Part shown: piece by piece, positions 17,698 to 26,486 of the stretch
Layout of the letters: each line of letters starts with the position of its first letter
Position numbering within the stretch: the stretch's first letter is position 1
Assembly (NCBI GenBank): GCA_963842505.1
Contig: CAWJGZ010000001.1
Location: 248,001-312,000, forward strand
Length of the DNA stretch: 64,000 nucleotides
From: PALSA-129 sp963842505
GTDB lineage: Bacteria > Acidobacteriota > Terriglobia > Bryobacterales > Bryobacteraceae
Reading direction: 5' to 3'
The notes under the pieces: generated by a model
Seen by the model: the letters and a program-made list of their open reading frames with translations, nothing else
What the model was told of the DNA's origin: nothing
The model's database searches: none
Position numbers and translations under genes: made by a program

Positions 17698-18932
17698 AAC
17701 TGAGGAATCTCTCCCACGCGCCGCAATAGCGGCCCCATCGTCAGGCCCTGCACGAAGACCGAGAACGCGACCACGGCGAAGCTGATGGTGAGGATATGAC
17801 CGCGCATGGGCACTTCCGGCGGCAGACCGAGCGCCAGCGCCAACGCCAGCGCTCCGCGCAGTCCGCCCCAGAACAGCACGTGCTGATGCCGCGCGGCGAC
17901 GCGAAGGCTTGATCGGCGAAACAAGAGACAACAGGGATAAATGGCCGCCGCGCGTCCCAGCGTGACCAGCAGGATCGCGCCAACGGCGGGCGCCCAAACG
18001 CCCGCCAGATTCACTTTCGCGGTCTCGACGCCGATCAGCAGAAAGACGAATGAATTGGCGACAAAAGCGGCGTACTCCCAGAAGGCCTCCACCGCCTCTC
18101 TTCCGTGGGCCGAAATCTCTCCCAGGGACCGGTAATTTGCCATGACCAATCCCGCTGTGAGCGTGGCCAGCACGCCGGACAGATGCAAACGCTCAGCGAA
18201 CAGGAAGGAACCATAAGCAGCCACGGTGGTAAATGTAATCTCCACCAGGTGATCTTCGGTGCGGCCGGCCAGCAGCAGAGCAACCGCCGCCACCACCGCA
18301 CCGCACATCAGGCCGCCAACCACTATAGCCGCCAAGGTTGCGGCTGTCTGCATCGGCGTCAGGGTCCGCCCCACCGCGAAAGCGATAGCGACCGCAAAAC
18401 CGACCGCTGCCGTGCCGTCATTGAAAAGGCTCTCGGCTTCCACCAGCAGGAGCAGGCGCCCGCGCGCACCCGACTCGCGGAATGTGGCGATCACCGAAAC
18501 CGGGTCGGTGGCCGCGATCAGAATCCCAAATACCGCGCAGCTCAGCCAATCCCAATCAGCCAGGGAGTGCATGCCCAGCGCGGTGATACCCGCGGAGAAG
18601 GCTACGCCCAAAGTTGCCAGGACCAGGATCACCGGCAGATTGCGGCGAAGCTCGGGCCAGTTCAAATGAAACGCCGCTTCGAAAATCAGGGGAGGGAGCA
18701 GCGCCGTGAAGAGAAGGTCCTTGGTCAGGTGTGTGGCGGGCGAGAAAGGCGACAGCGCCAGCGCCATCCCGGCTGCGACCAGGCCGGCACTGTATGGAAG
18801 ATGCAGCCTGCGCGTCAACATTGCGACAATGGACGCCACCAACAGGAGCAAGCCGGCGCTTTGAAAAGTCAACTCCACCTTAAAGAGTGTAGCCGGGTTC
18901 TTGGTTTCGGAGAACGAAAATCGAGGCGGCAA
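17625..18932 (-). CDS. CPA1-family Na+(K+)/H+ antiporter
   Basis: Inner-membrane cation/proton antiporter of the NhaP type, about 12 transmembrane segments. Family motifs are ATDPVSVIATF with the Asp pair region, EAESLFNDGTAAV, and the C-terminal FWGGLRGALALALAL. The longest frame starts at TTG (435 residues); GTG 18 codons in is an equally likely start. The last 25 residues or so (from QFTGCDVERASG onward) are encoded by the dispersed repeat at 17574-17697 and do not look like antiporter sequence. It is convergent with kdpE and divergent from the kdp structural genes, so a role in K+/Na+ homeostasis is plausible. Confidence 0.88.
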   Translation of the reverse strand: MPPRFSFSETKNPATLFKVELTFQSAGLLLLVASIVAMLTRRLHLPYSAGLVAAGMALALSPFSPATHLTKDLLFTALLPPLIFEAAFHLNWPELRRNLPVILVLATLGVAFSAGITALGMHSLADWDWLSCAVFGILIAATDPVSVIATFRESGARGRLLLLVEAESLFNDGTAAVGFAVAIAFAVGRTLTPMQTAATLAAIVVGGLMCGAVVAAVALLLAGRTEDHLVEITFTTVAAYGSFLFAERLHLSGVLATLTAGLVMANYRSLGEISAHGREAVEAFWEYAAFVANSFVFLLIGVETAKVNLAGVWAPAVGAILLVTLGRAAAIYPCCLLFRRSSLRVAARHQHVLFWGGLRGALALALALGLPPEVPMRGHILTISFAVVAFSVFVQGLTMGPLLRRVGEIPQFTGCDVERASGQAFGPQRRLSSRR

Positions 18933-19006
18933 CGCCCTAATTCAATCCTGATCTTTTCTTTACGACTTCCTTATGTCCCGCTGCTTACTGTAGAGGTGGC
19001 AAAGTC

Positions 19007-19456
19007 ATGAAGACCAGCGGCATGCTTCGAATCGATCCCGGATGTCTGGAGACGGAAGGGGCCAGCGGCGAACTGGAAGTTGTCGTTCCCTACACGGAGC
19101 CTTCAGTGACCGCGGAGGTCTTGCGGCGCATCCCCGCGTTGACCGCGGGGTTAAACGCGCAGGTCGCATTGATTGCCGTGCACACCCTGCCGTATCCTCT
19201 GCCGTTCGTTTGCCCGGCCCTGGCGCATGCGCACCTGGTGGAGCAGTTGACGGATCTGGCCAGCGGCTGCGCGCTACCGGTCCATCCGCAGGTAGTGATG
19301 GCACGCGATCGCACGGAGGGTTTCCGGTACGTCCTCAAGCCGTCATCCACGGTGCTGGTAGGGTCGCGCAAACATCCGTGGCCGACACAAGAAGAAAAGT
19401 TGGCACGCACCCTGGCGCGCGACGGCCACAAAGTTGTCCTGGTACATATCACATAG
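19007..19456 (+). CDS. Small Usp-like protein heading the kdp operon
   Basis: A 149-residue soluble protein that I recognise only by its fold pattern. Strand-helix repeats (LEVVVPYTE, QVALIAVHTLPY, TVLVGSRKHPWPTQEEKLARTL, HKVVLVHIT) resemble one universal-stress-protein domain, but the usual glycine-rich nucleotide loop is not evident. It is directly upstream of the kdp small genes (8 bp to the next start), so it is probably cotranscribed with kdpFABC. Because Usp domains occur within KdpD, a link to K+ sensing is a reasonable guess but not shown. The start ATG follows AGAGGTGG. Confidence 0.6.
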   Translation: MKTSGMLRIDPGCLETEGASGELEVVVPYTEPSVTAEVLRRIPALTAGLNAQVALIAVHTLPYPLPFVCPALAHAHLVEQLTDLASGCALPVHPQVVMARDRTEGFRYVLKPSSTVLVGSRKHPWPTQEEKLARTLARDGHKVVLVHIT

Positions 19457-19463
19457 GTGGAAC

Positions 19464-19547
19464 ATGTTAGACCTTGCGTTCGTGTTACTCACGATTGTGT
19501 TTTTCTTAGTCAGTTGGGCGTTTGTGAAAGGCTGCGACCGTCTCTAG
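19464..19547 (+). CDS. 27-residue membrane peptide upstream of kdpF
   Basis: A complete small frame, ATG 19464 to TAG 19547, preceded by AGGTGG at 19455. It encodes one hydrophobic helix (LDLAFVLLTIVFFLVSWAFV) followed by the short polar tail KGCDRL. Its stop overlaps the ribosome-binding site TAGGAG of kdpF, so translation is probably coupled. Size and topology resemble KdpF, but the sequence differs and a true KdpF follows. It could be an extra small subunit or regulator of the K+ ATPase. Confidence 0.72.
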   Translation: MLDLAFVLLTIVFFLVSWAFVKGCDRL

Positions 19548-19555
19548 GAGAACTT

Positions 19556-19639
19556 ATGGAATACGTGCTGGCGCTGGCAATTGCGGCGGGATTGGGTGCG
19601 TACCTGTTCTACGCGCTGCTTCGCCCGGAGAAATTTTAG
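19556..19639 (+). CDS. kdpF: KdpF small subunit of the K+-transporting ATPase
   Basis: A 27-residue single-helix protein beginning MEYVLALAIAAGLGAYLFYA and ending in LLRPEKF, the characteristic KdpF end (LRPE-F). In E. coli KdpF stabilises the KdpABC complex. The start ATG 19556 sits 4 bp after TAGGAG; kdpA starts 9 bp after the stop. Longer frames that start upstream run over the previous small gene and are not used. Confidence 0.88.
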   Translation: MEYVLALAIAAGLGAYLFYALLRPEKF

Positions 19640-19648
19640 GAGACGCTC

Positions 19649-21379
19649 ATGACTGGCAACGGATGGCTTCAAATTGCGCTGTTCTTCCTGGTCTTGCTGG
19701 CGCTCACCAAGCCCTTGGGGGCCTACATGGCGAAGGTCTTCGCTGGAGAGCGCACGTGGCTGCATCGACTGCTGCGGCCGCTCGAAACCGGCATCTACAA
19801 GGTCTGCGGCATCGACGAAAACGGCGAGCAGCACTGGACCCGGTATGCCGGCGGCGTATTGCTTTTCAGCATCGTCAGCCTGCTGTTCACCTACCTGCTG
19901 CAACGCATTCAGCAGTGGCTGCCGCTCAATCCACAGGGCCTCGGCAACGTGGGGCAACATCTGGCGTTCAACACAGCGGCCAGCTTCACCACCAACACCA
20001 ACTGGCAATCCTACACGCCCGAAGCCACCATGAGCTATCTCACGCAGATGATCGGGCTGGCCACGCATAACTTCTGGTCCGCCGCGGTGGGAATCTCGGT
20101 GGCTATCGCCTTCGTCCGCGGGTTTGCGCGGCACTCGGCGAAGACACTGGGCAGCTTCTGGGTGGATTTCACCAGGGCCAACCTTTACGTCCTTCTGCCG
20201 CTTGCGGTGGTGGGCGCGCTGCTGCTGGTGTCGCAGGGAGCGATTCAGAACTTCGATTCGTACACGAAGGCCTCCACGGTGGAAGGCGCCGTGCAGACCA
20301 TTCCGCAGGGTCCGCTGGCGTCGCAGGAAGCCATCAAGATGATCGGCACCAACGGCGGCGGCTTCACCAACGCCAACTCGGCGCACCCGTACGAGAACCC
20401 CACGCCATTCTCGAACTTCCTGCAGATGCTCTACATCTTCATCATTCCCGCGGGGCTCACTTACACCTTCGGGAAGATGGTGAAAGACACACGGCAAGGC
20501 TGGGCCATTTTTGCCGCCATGAGCGTCCTGTTCTTCGCCGGCGTGCTAGTGACATATCAGTTCGAACAAGCCGGCAATCCCAACCTGAGCAAACTGGGGC
20601 TCGCGGCTGCGGCCACAGATACGCAAGCCGGCGGGAACATGGAAGGCAAAGAGGTCCGCTTCGGAATCGCCAATTCCGCGCTATTCACGACAATCACCAC
20701 CGACGCCAGTTGCGGAGCGGTGAACAATGCGCACGACAGCCTGACGCCCTTAGCCGGCCTGGTGCCGCTCATCAATATCGAATTAGGCGAAGTGGTCTTC
20801 GGCGGTGTCGGCTCGGGGCTCTACGGCATGTTGCTGTTCGCTGTGCTGGCGGTGTTCATCGCCGGCCTGATGGTGGGCCGCACTCCCGAATACCTGGGCA
20901 AGAAAATCGAGCAAAAAGAAGTCAAGATGATGATGCTGGCGGTGCTGGTGCTGGCCTTCACGATTCTCGGATTCGCGGGCGCCGGCGCCAATCTGGGCAC
21001 CGTCGGCGGCAGCCTCGGGAACCACGGGCCGCACGGACTTTCGGAGGTTCTCTACGCCTACACCAGCGCCACCGGCAACAACGGCAGCGCATTCGCGGGC
21101 ATCAATGCCAACACGCCCTACCTCGACACCACTATTGGCCTGGCGATGCTGTCCGGCCGGTTTCTGATGCTGATCCCGCTGTTGGCCGCGGCCGGCAGCC
21201 TGGCGCAAAAGAAGCTGGTCCCGGTATCGGCCGGCACCTTCCCCACGCACGGACCGCTCTTCGTAGCCCTGCTGGTGGGTGTGGTGGTGATCGTGGGAGC
21301 GCTGACTTTCTTCCCGGCGCTCTCGTTGGGGCCGATTGTGGAACATTTTCTGATGCATGCAGGCAGACTTTGGAGCTAA
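19649..21379 (+). CDS. kdpA: K+-transporting ATPase subunit A
   Basis: K+-binding, channel-like subunit of the KdpFABC pump in the inner membrane. The 576 residues match the family. Selectivity-filter and conserved stretches are visible: NTAASFTTNTNWQSY, TNGGGFTNANSAHPYENP, TDASCGAVNNAHDS and YTSATGNNGSAFAG, each a pore-loop region of the four repeats. It has about 10 transmembrane segments. The ATG follows TAGGAGACGCTC. It ends 7 bp before kdpB. Confidence 0.97.
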   Translation: MTGNGWLQIALFFLVLLALTKPLGAYMAKVFAGERTWLHRLLRPLETGIYKVCGIDENGEQHWTRYAGGVLLFSIVSLLFTYLLQRIQQWLPLNPQGLGNVGQHLAFNTAASFTTNTNWQSYTPEATMSYLTQMIGLATHNFWSAAVGISVAIAFVRGFARHSAKTLGSFWVDFTRANLYVLLPLAVVGALLLVSQGAIQNFDSYTKASTVEGAVQTIPQGPLASQEAIKMIGTNGGGFTNANSAHPYENPTPFSNFLQMLYIFIIPAGLTYTFGKMVKDTRQGWAIFAAMSVLFFAGVLVTYQFEQAGNPNLSKLGLAAAATDTQAGGNMEGKEVRFGIANSALFTTITTDASCGAVNNAHDSLTPLAGLVPLINIELGEVVFGGVGSGLYGMLLFAVLAVFIAGLMVGRTPEYLGKKIEQKEVKMMMLAVLVLAFTILGFAGAGANLGTVGGSLGNHGPHGLSEVLYAYTSATGNNGSAFAGINANTPYLDTTIGLAMLSGRFLMLIPLLAAAGSLAQKKLVPVSAGTFPTHGPLFVALLVGVVVIVGALTFFPALSLGPIVEHFLMHAGRLWS

Positions 21380-21386
21380 TGACACC

Positions 21387-23522
21387 ATGGCGACCACTAT
21401 GACCCCTCCAACCTCCGATCCCGTTACGCTGATGCCCAGGAGGGGCGCGCGGGCGCGTCCGTTGTTCGACCCGCCTATCGTGAAGCGGGCTCTCAAGGAT
21501 TCATTCATCAAATTGAATCCGCGCACCATGATGAAGAACCCCGTCATGTTCGTGGTGGAAGTTGGCGCGGCCATGACCACCATACTGGCGGCGAGAGACA
21601 TCGCGGCTGCCTTTGGAAACGCCGCTGGCGCGGGCGCCGGCATTGCCGGGTTCACCTTCCAGATCACGCTGTGGCTGTGGTTTACGGTGCTCTTCGCCAA
21701 CTTCGCCGAAGCCATGGCGGAAGGCCGCGGCAAAGCCCAGGCCGACACGCTGCGCAAGACCAAGACGGAAACCACCGCGCGCCGGCTGGTGAACGGCAAC
21801 GGCAGGACTGAGACCGTGGCCGCGACGCAACTGCGCAGCGGCGACGTCGTGATGGTGGAACTGGGCGAGACCATCCCCGGCGATGGCGATGTCATTGAAG
21901 GTATCGCCAGCGTGGACGAATCGGCCATCACCGGTGAATCCGCCCCGGTGATTCGCGAATCGGGCGGCGACCGTAGCGCCGTCACCGGCGGCACCAAGGT
22001 ACTTTCCGACTGGATCAAGGTGCGGATCACGTCCAACCCGGGCGAGACGTTCCTGGATCGCATGATCGCGCTGGTGGAAGGCGCGGAACGGCAAAAGACT
22101 CCCAACGAGATCGCGCTCAATATCGTGATCGCGGGATTGACGCTGGTGTTCCTGCTGGCGGTGGTGACGCTGCAGCCGTTCGCGACCTTCAGCGTCAATG
22201 CCAGCGGCAGCGGAGCGGCGCCCAGCGTGACGGTGCTCATCTCGCTGCTGGTGTGCCTGATTCCGACCACCATCGGCGGTCTGCTCTCCGCGATCGGCAT
22301 CGCCGGCATGGACCGCGTGATGCAGCACAACGTGCTGGCCATGAGCGGCAAGGCAGTGGAAGCCGCGGGCGATGTCAACACGCTGCTACTCGACAAGACC
22401 GGCACGATCACGCTGGGTAATCGCCAGGCGGTGGAATTCATCCCGCTGGGTAATGGAAACGAAGAGGAGTTAGCCGACGCGGCGCAACTTTCCAGCCTGG
22501 CCGACGAAACCCCGGAGGGCCGCTCCATCGTGGTGCTGGCCAAGCAGAAATACAACATCCGCGGGCGCGAAGTGGCGGAACACGAAGCCCACTTCATCCC
22601 CTTCACGGCGCAGACGCGCATGAGCGGCGTGGACATCGACGGCCGCCGCATCCGCAAGGGCGCCACCGATTCGGTAGTCGAGTTCGTACACGAACACGGC
22701 GGCACGGTGCCCACCGAATTGATGGACGTCACCGAGCGCATCTCGCGCTCCGGCGGCACACCGCTGGTGGTTGCCGACCGCGAGCGGGCGCTGGGCGTAA
22801 TCCACCTGAAGGACGTCGTCAAGGGCGGAATGCGCGAACGCTTCCAGCAACTGCGCGCCATGGGAATCCGCACCGTGATGATTACGGGCGACAATCCGCT
22901 GACGGCCGCGGCGATCGCCGCCGAGGCCGGCACCGACGACTTTCTGGCGCAGGCCACTCCCAAAGACAAGATGGATCTCATCAAGAAGGAGCAGGCCGGC
23001 GGCCGCCTGGTGGCCATGACCGGAGACGGCACCAACGACGCTCCCGCGCTGGCGCAGGCCGATGTCGGCCTGGCGATGAACACCGGCACCATGGCAGCCA
23101 AGGAAGCCGGCAACATGGTGGACCTGGACAGCAATCCGACCAAGCTCATTGAAGTGGTGGCCATCGGCAAGCAATTGCTGATGACGCGGGGAGCGCTGAC
23201 CACGTTTTCCATCGCCAACGATATCGCCAAGTACTTCGCCATTCTGCCGGCGATGTTCATGACCACCTATCCGGTGATGGGCAAGCTCAACGTCATGGGA
23301 CTGCACAGCCCGCAGAGCGCCGTGCTGGCGGCGGTGGTGTTCAACGCGCTGATCATTGTTGCGCTGATTCCGCTGGCGCTGCGCGGTGTGAAGTACAAGC
23401 CAATGAGCGCCGCCGCGCTGCTGCGGCGCAACCTGCTGGTCTATGGCGTGGGCGGCGTGATTGCGCCGTTCCCGGGAATCTGGCTGATCGACCGGCTGCT
23501 GGGACTTTTGCGCCTGGCGTAG
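21387..23522 (+). CDS. kdpB: K+-transporting P-type ATPase subunit B
   Basis: Catalytic P-type ATPase subunit that drives high-affinity K+ uptake. I place the start at ATG 21387, after the kdpA stop, giving 711 residues; the frame stays open upstream into the end of kdpA. Visible motifs are VDESAITGESAPV (actuator domain TGES), LLDKTGTITLGNR with phosphorylated Asp about 336, GIRTVMITGDNPLTA, and AMTGDGTNDAPALAQADVG. All catalytic residues are present. It forms an operon with kdpA and kdpC. Confidence 0.97.
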   Translation: MATTMTPPTSDPVTLMPRRGARARPLFDPPIVKRALKDSFIKLNPRTMMKNPVMFVVEVGAAMTTILAARDIAAAFGNAAGAGAGIAGFTFQITLWLWFTVLFANFAEAMAEGRGKAQADTLRKTKTETTARRLVNGNGRTETVAATQLRSGDVVMVELGETIPGDGDVIEGIASVDESAITGESAPVIRESGGDRSAVTGGTKVLSDWIKVRITSNPGETFLDRMIALVEGAERQKTPNEIALNIVIAGLTLVFLLAVVTLQPFATFSVNASGSGAAPSVTVLISLLVCLIPTTIGGLLSAIGIAGMDRVMQHNVLAMSGKAVEAAGDVNTLLLDKTGTITLGNRQAVEFIPLGNGNEEELADAAQLSSLADETPEGRSIVVLAKQKYNIRGREVAEHEAHFIPFTAQTRMSGVDIDGRRIRKGATDSVVEFVHEHGGTVPTELMDVTERISRSGGTPLVVADRERALGVIHLKDVVKGGMRERFQQLRAMGIRTVMITGDNPLTAAAIAAEAGTDDFLAQATPKDKMDLIKKEQAGGRLVAMTGDGTNDAPALAQADVGLAMNTGTMAAKEAGNMVDLDSNPTKLIEVVAIGKQLLMTRGALTTFSIANDIAKYFAILPAMFMTTYPVMGKLNVMGLHSPQSAVLAAVVFNALIIVALIPLALRGVKYKPMSAAALLRRNLLVYGVGGVIAPFPGIWLIDRLLGLLRLA

Positions 23523-23535
23523 GGAAGAGAGAAAT

Positions 23536-24117
23536 ATGAAACAGCTCATCATTGCGATTCGCGTCACGGTAGCGTTCACGCTGCTGACCGGAGTGGCATA
23601 TCCGCTGCTGGTCACGGGCCTGGCGAAGGCCGTGTTCCCACACCAGGCGAACGGAAGCCTGATTGAGGCGAACGGGAAGACTGTCGGCTCGGACCTCATC
23701 GGCCAGAAGTTTACGCGCCCTGAGTACTTCCGCAGCCGCCCCTCGGCCGCTGGAAGCGATGGCTACGATGGCCTTGCCTCCGGCGGCTCCAACCTCGGTC
23801 CCACCAATAAGGCCCTGGTGGATCGTGTCCAAGGCGACCTCAAGAAGTTCCGCGACGAAAACCCCGCCTTTACCGGTCCAGTGCCCGCCGATCTGCTGAC
23901 GGAGTCCGGCAGCGGCCTCGATCCCGATATCAGCCCGGCATCGGCGGATGCCCAGGTGGCGCGGGTAGCGGCCGCTCGCAGTATGAACCCGGATGCCTTG
24001 CGGCAACTGGTGGCGGCCCATACGGAGAACCGCCAGTTCGGAATCCTGGGGGAGCCGCGCGTCAACGTGCTGCGATTGAACCTCGCGCTGGACCAGGCGG
24101 CTCCTTTCAAAAAGTGA
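23536..24117 (+). CDS. kdpC: K+-transporting ATPase subunit C
   Basis: Single-span accessory subunit of KdpFABC. The 193 residues match the family. An N-terminal transmembrane helix (VAFTLLTGVAYPLLVTGLA) is followed by the periplasmic part with YFRSRPSAAGSDGYD, ASGGSNLGPTN, DLLTESGSGLDPDISPA and the C-terminal GEPRVNVLRLNLAL. ATG follows GGGAAGAGAG. About 200 bp without a gene separate it from the porin-like gene that follows. Confidence 0.96.
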   Translation: MKQLIIAIRVTVAFTLLTGVAYPLLVTGLAKAVFPHQANGSLIEANGKTVGSDLIGQKFTRPEYFRSRPSAAGSDGYDGLASGGSNLGPTNKALVDRVQGDLKKFRDENPAFTGPVPADLLTESGSGLDPDISPASADAQVARVAAARSMNPDALRQLVAAHTENRQFGILGEPRVNVLRLNLALDQAAPFKK

Positions 24118-24316
24118 ACTTCATGGGTGTCGGCCTTGAAATCCTCGCCTCAGGCCCGGCAGTTTTTCGGGATTCCATCGTTCCTTCCACCAGAACCTGA
24201 CTGGAAGCTCACGACTCCAATGTCGACGTCCTGTAATTTCATTATGGGGAAGGCTATCCACAATGTCACGTAAGAGCCACGGAGCAGAAGTATCCGGGAG
24301 AACAAGACGAGGGCAT

Positions 24317-26290
24317 ATGAATATCCATAGATCTTTTAGAACTCTTTTGATCATCGGCATGGCGGCAGGACTTGCACCAGCATTCGCCCGAGCTGACGAC
24401 GATGCCGCGCTGGGATTCGGCGCCCTTCGTGGGGTCACACTGAACATCGCCGGCCAGCCGGTGGCCATGGTGAGTGTCGCGATACACAGCATGGACGGCA
24501 GCGCCGACCGCAGGGTGGTCAGCGATGGCGATGGAGTGTTCGCCGCCGATCATTTAAGACCCGGGCCTTATCAGATCATCGCGACCAAGGAGGGGCTGAC
24601 CAGTCCGCCCGCCACGACGGTGGAGGTCGCGCAAAACCAAACGGCTCGTCCCAGCCTGGTGCTTGCCGCAGTCGATCCCGCACCCGCCGCAACACTTGCA
24701 TCGCCCGCCGAGCTTGAAAGGGAACTTGAGGCCATGAAGGAACGCATTGCGGTGCTGGAGGCGGCACTGAAGGTTCGTGTAGCCGCGGAATCGCCATCCA
24801 CAACGGCGGCATCTTCCGCAAAGCCAGCCGAACCGGCGGCATTGCCGCCCGCTCCCTTGCCGCCCGCACCATTGCCGTCGCAAGCGCCGCCCGCTCCTCA
24901 AGCCGCGCCGGCTATACCGGAAGCGCTGCAGGCCAATGCAGCCAGTCCCGGCGTGGACAATTTCACCCCGTTCGCGTACGGCGATTTTACCTGGCTCAAC
25001 GGCACGCCGCGCAACAAAGACACGGTACTGGATACGAAATTCTTCACCCCGGAAATTCGATTCGACACTCACTTTATGGAGGATTTCAACCAGCCGGTAG
25101 ACCACTCGATGGGGGGATCGACCGAGTCCTTCCGGTCCGGTGAGGTCCAGTTGGAGCAGGTCAGCGTGGGCGGCGACTTCCACTGGCAAAACGTTCGCGG
25201 CAGGGTCCTGTACATGGCGGGACTGTTTGCCACTACGACGCCACGGAACGATGCCAGCGCCGGAGTCGGCCAGTGGGATCTCCGGGACGCTTACCGCTAC
25301 CTTTCGGAAGCCTGGGGCGGCTATCACTTCAATGTGAATCATGGCCTCAACGTCGACGCCGGAATCTTCGTGTCGTACATCGGCCTGTTCAGTTACTATA
25401 ACTTCGATAACTGGGCTTACCAGCCGTCGTACGTGTCATCCAATACGCCATGGTTCTTCAACGGCTTGAGGATTCAGTGGTTCCCCACCAACAAACTGAA
25501 AATCGAGCCCTGGATCATCAATGGATGGCAGTCTTATGCCAAGTACAACGGCCACCGGGGCCTGGGAGGACAGATCCTGTATCGCCCGTATGAGTGGCTT
25601 TCGATGGTCTTCAATAATTACGGCAATGGTACGGACGATCTGGGTATTCCCGGCCGCTCGCGCATCCACACCGATGACAGCATCGAGATCAGATATTACA
25701 ACAAGCCGGAGTCCACAGGCATCTCTAAGATGGCCTTCTCCTTGACCGGCGATGCGGGATGTGAATACGGCGCCGGGGTGACGTGCCACGGCGGTAAGGG
25801 CGGGCCGAAGCAGTCGTTCTTGGGGTGGATGCTTTACAACCGGATCTGGTGGGGCAAGGACCATTATGCCATCACGCTTGGCGGCGGCAAGATGAGCAAC
25901 CCGGGCCGCTATCTGACGCTGCTGCCGCCCATCAACGGAGCGGATGCCGTCTCCGGCACGCCATACTTCACCGAGAATCCCGGGGACAAGGCACAGATGT
26001 GGGATTCTACGATCACCTTCCACTGGATGCCCAGACAGTACATCACCTGGTGGGGAGAGTTTGGCTATCGCCACTCCGACGTTCCCTACTTTACGGGACG
26101 GGGCGGCATTACGCCTCCAGGCGGAAATAACGGCTCACCCGCAAGTTATGTCTGCTCGAACGGCTCCACGGCGGGGACCAACGACCTCGCGTCAGCGTAC
26201 CTGGCTTGCGGCGGACCCGGCAGCGTCTGGTTTCCGGATCTTCGCCATAGCCAGGCCGTCCTCAGCGTGGGGGTAATGGTCAAGTTTTAA
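24317..26290 (+). CDS. Porin-like outer-membrane barrel with N-terminal carboxypeptidase-regulatory domain
   Basis: A predicted outer-membrane channel of 657 residues. ATG 24317 gives a clean signal peptide (NIHRSFRTLLIIGMAAGLAP then AFARA). Next come a carboxypeptidase-regulatory/Ig-like domain (about 35-115), a short coiled coil (ELERELEAMKERIAVLEAAL), and a Pro/Ala linker with PLPPAPLPPAP repeats. The large C-terminal barrel is rich in Trp/Tyr and ends in VLSVGVMVKF with a terminal Phe. It lies between kdpC and the KdpD-module genes on the same strand, which suggests outer-membrane passage of cations under K+ limitation. That role is inferred from context only. Confidence 0.72.
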   Translation: MNIHRSFRTLLIIGMAAGLAPAFARADDDAALGFGALRGVTLNIAGQPVAMVSVAIHSMDGSADRRVVSDGDGVFAADHLRPGPYQIIATKEGLTSPPATTVEVAQNQTARPSLVLAAVDPAPAATLASPAELERELEAMKERIAVLEAALKVRVAAESPSTTAASSAKPAEPAALPPAPLPPAPLPSQAPPAPQAAPAIPEALQANAASPGVDNFTPFAYGDFTWLNGTPRNKDTVLDTKFFTPEIRFDTHFMEDFNQPVDHSMGGSTESFRSGEVQLEQVSVGGDFHWQNVRGRVLYMAGLFATTTPRNDASAGVGQWDLRDAYRYLSEAWGGYHFNVNHGLNVDAGIFVSYIGLFSYYNFDNWAYQPSYVSSNTPWFFNGLRIQWFPTNKLKIEPWIINGWQSYAKYNGHRGLGGQILYRPYEWLSMVFNNYGNGTDDLGIPGRSRIHTDDSIEIRYYNKPESTGISKMAFSLTGDAGCEYGAGVTCHGGKGGPKQSFLGWMLYNRIWWGKDHYAITLGGGKMSNPGRYLTLLPPINGADAVSGTPYFTENPGDKAQMWDSTITFHWMPRQYITWWGEFGYRHSDVPYFTGRGGITPPGGNNGSPASYVCSNGSTAGTNDLASAYLACGGPGSVWFPDLRHSQAVLSVGVMVKF

Positions 26291-26297
26291 CGTGGTG

Positions 26298-26350
26298 CGC
26301 CCTTGAAATCCCTGTGGGATTTGGAAGTCAGGAGTCAGGGGTCAGAAGTA
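26298..26350. repeat. Short repeat after the porin stop codon
   Basis: GCGCCCTTGAAATCCC, then GGGATTTGG, then GAAGTCAGGAGTCAGGGGTC. The AAATCCC-TGT-GGGATTT hairpin (26306-26322) and the GTCAG heptamer run closely match the sequence after glnA (12079-12127), and weaker relatives occur at 42697-42742 and 49458-49485. The rest of the 195-bp gap up to 26487 shows no gene. Confidence 0.7.
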
Positions 26351-26486
26351 CGGCGGCGGGATCTTCACTTGGCAGGGCCGGGGGAATTGTTGAAGTAGTC
26401 TTGTTTAGGAAGGGCCGGCAAAGAATCTGGTGCGAATTCCAGGTTTGTCACACATGATGCCGTCGCGCCGGATTATCCTGTGAGAG

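Noticed and set aside
18940..19006. KdpE-type promoter upstream of the kdp operon
   Set aside because: The region is AT-rich and likely holds the promoter, but no -35/-10 pair with acceptable spacing or direct repeat could be defined.
20783..23266. 827-residue minus-strand open frame opposite kdpA/kdpB
   Set aside because: It is the antisense image of strongly conserved Kdp genes in GC-rich DNA, is Ser/Ala/Met-biased and has no recognisable domain.
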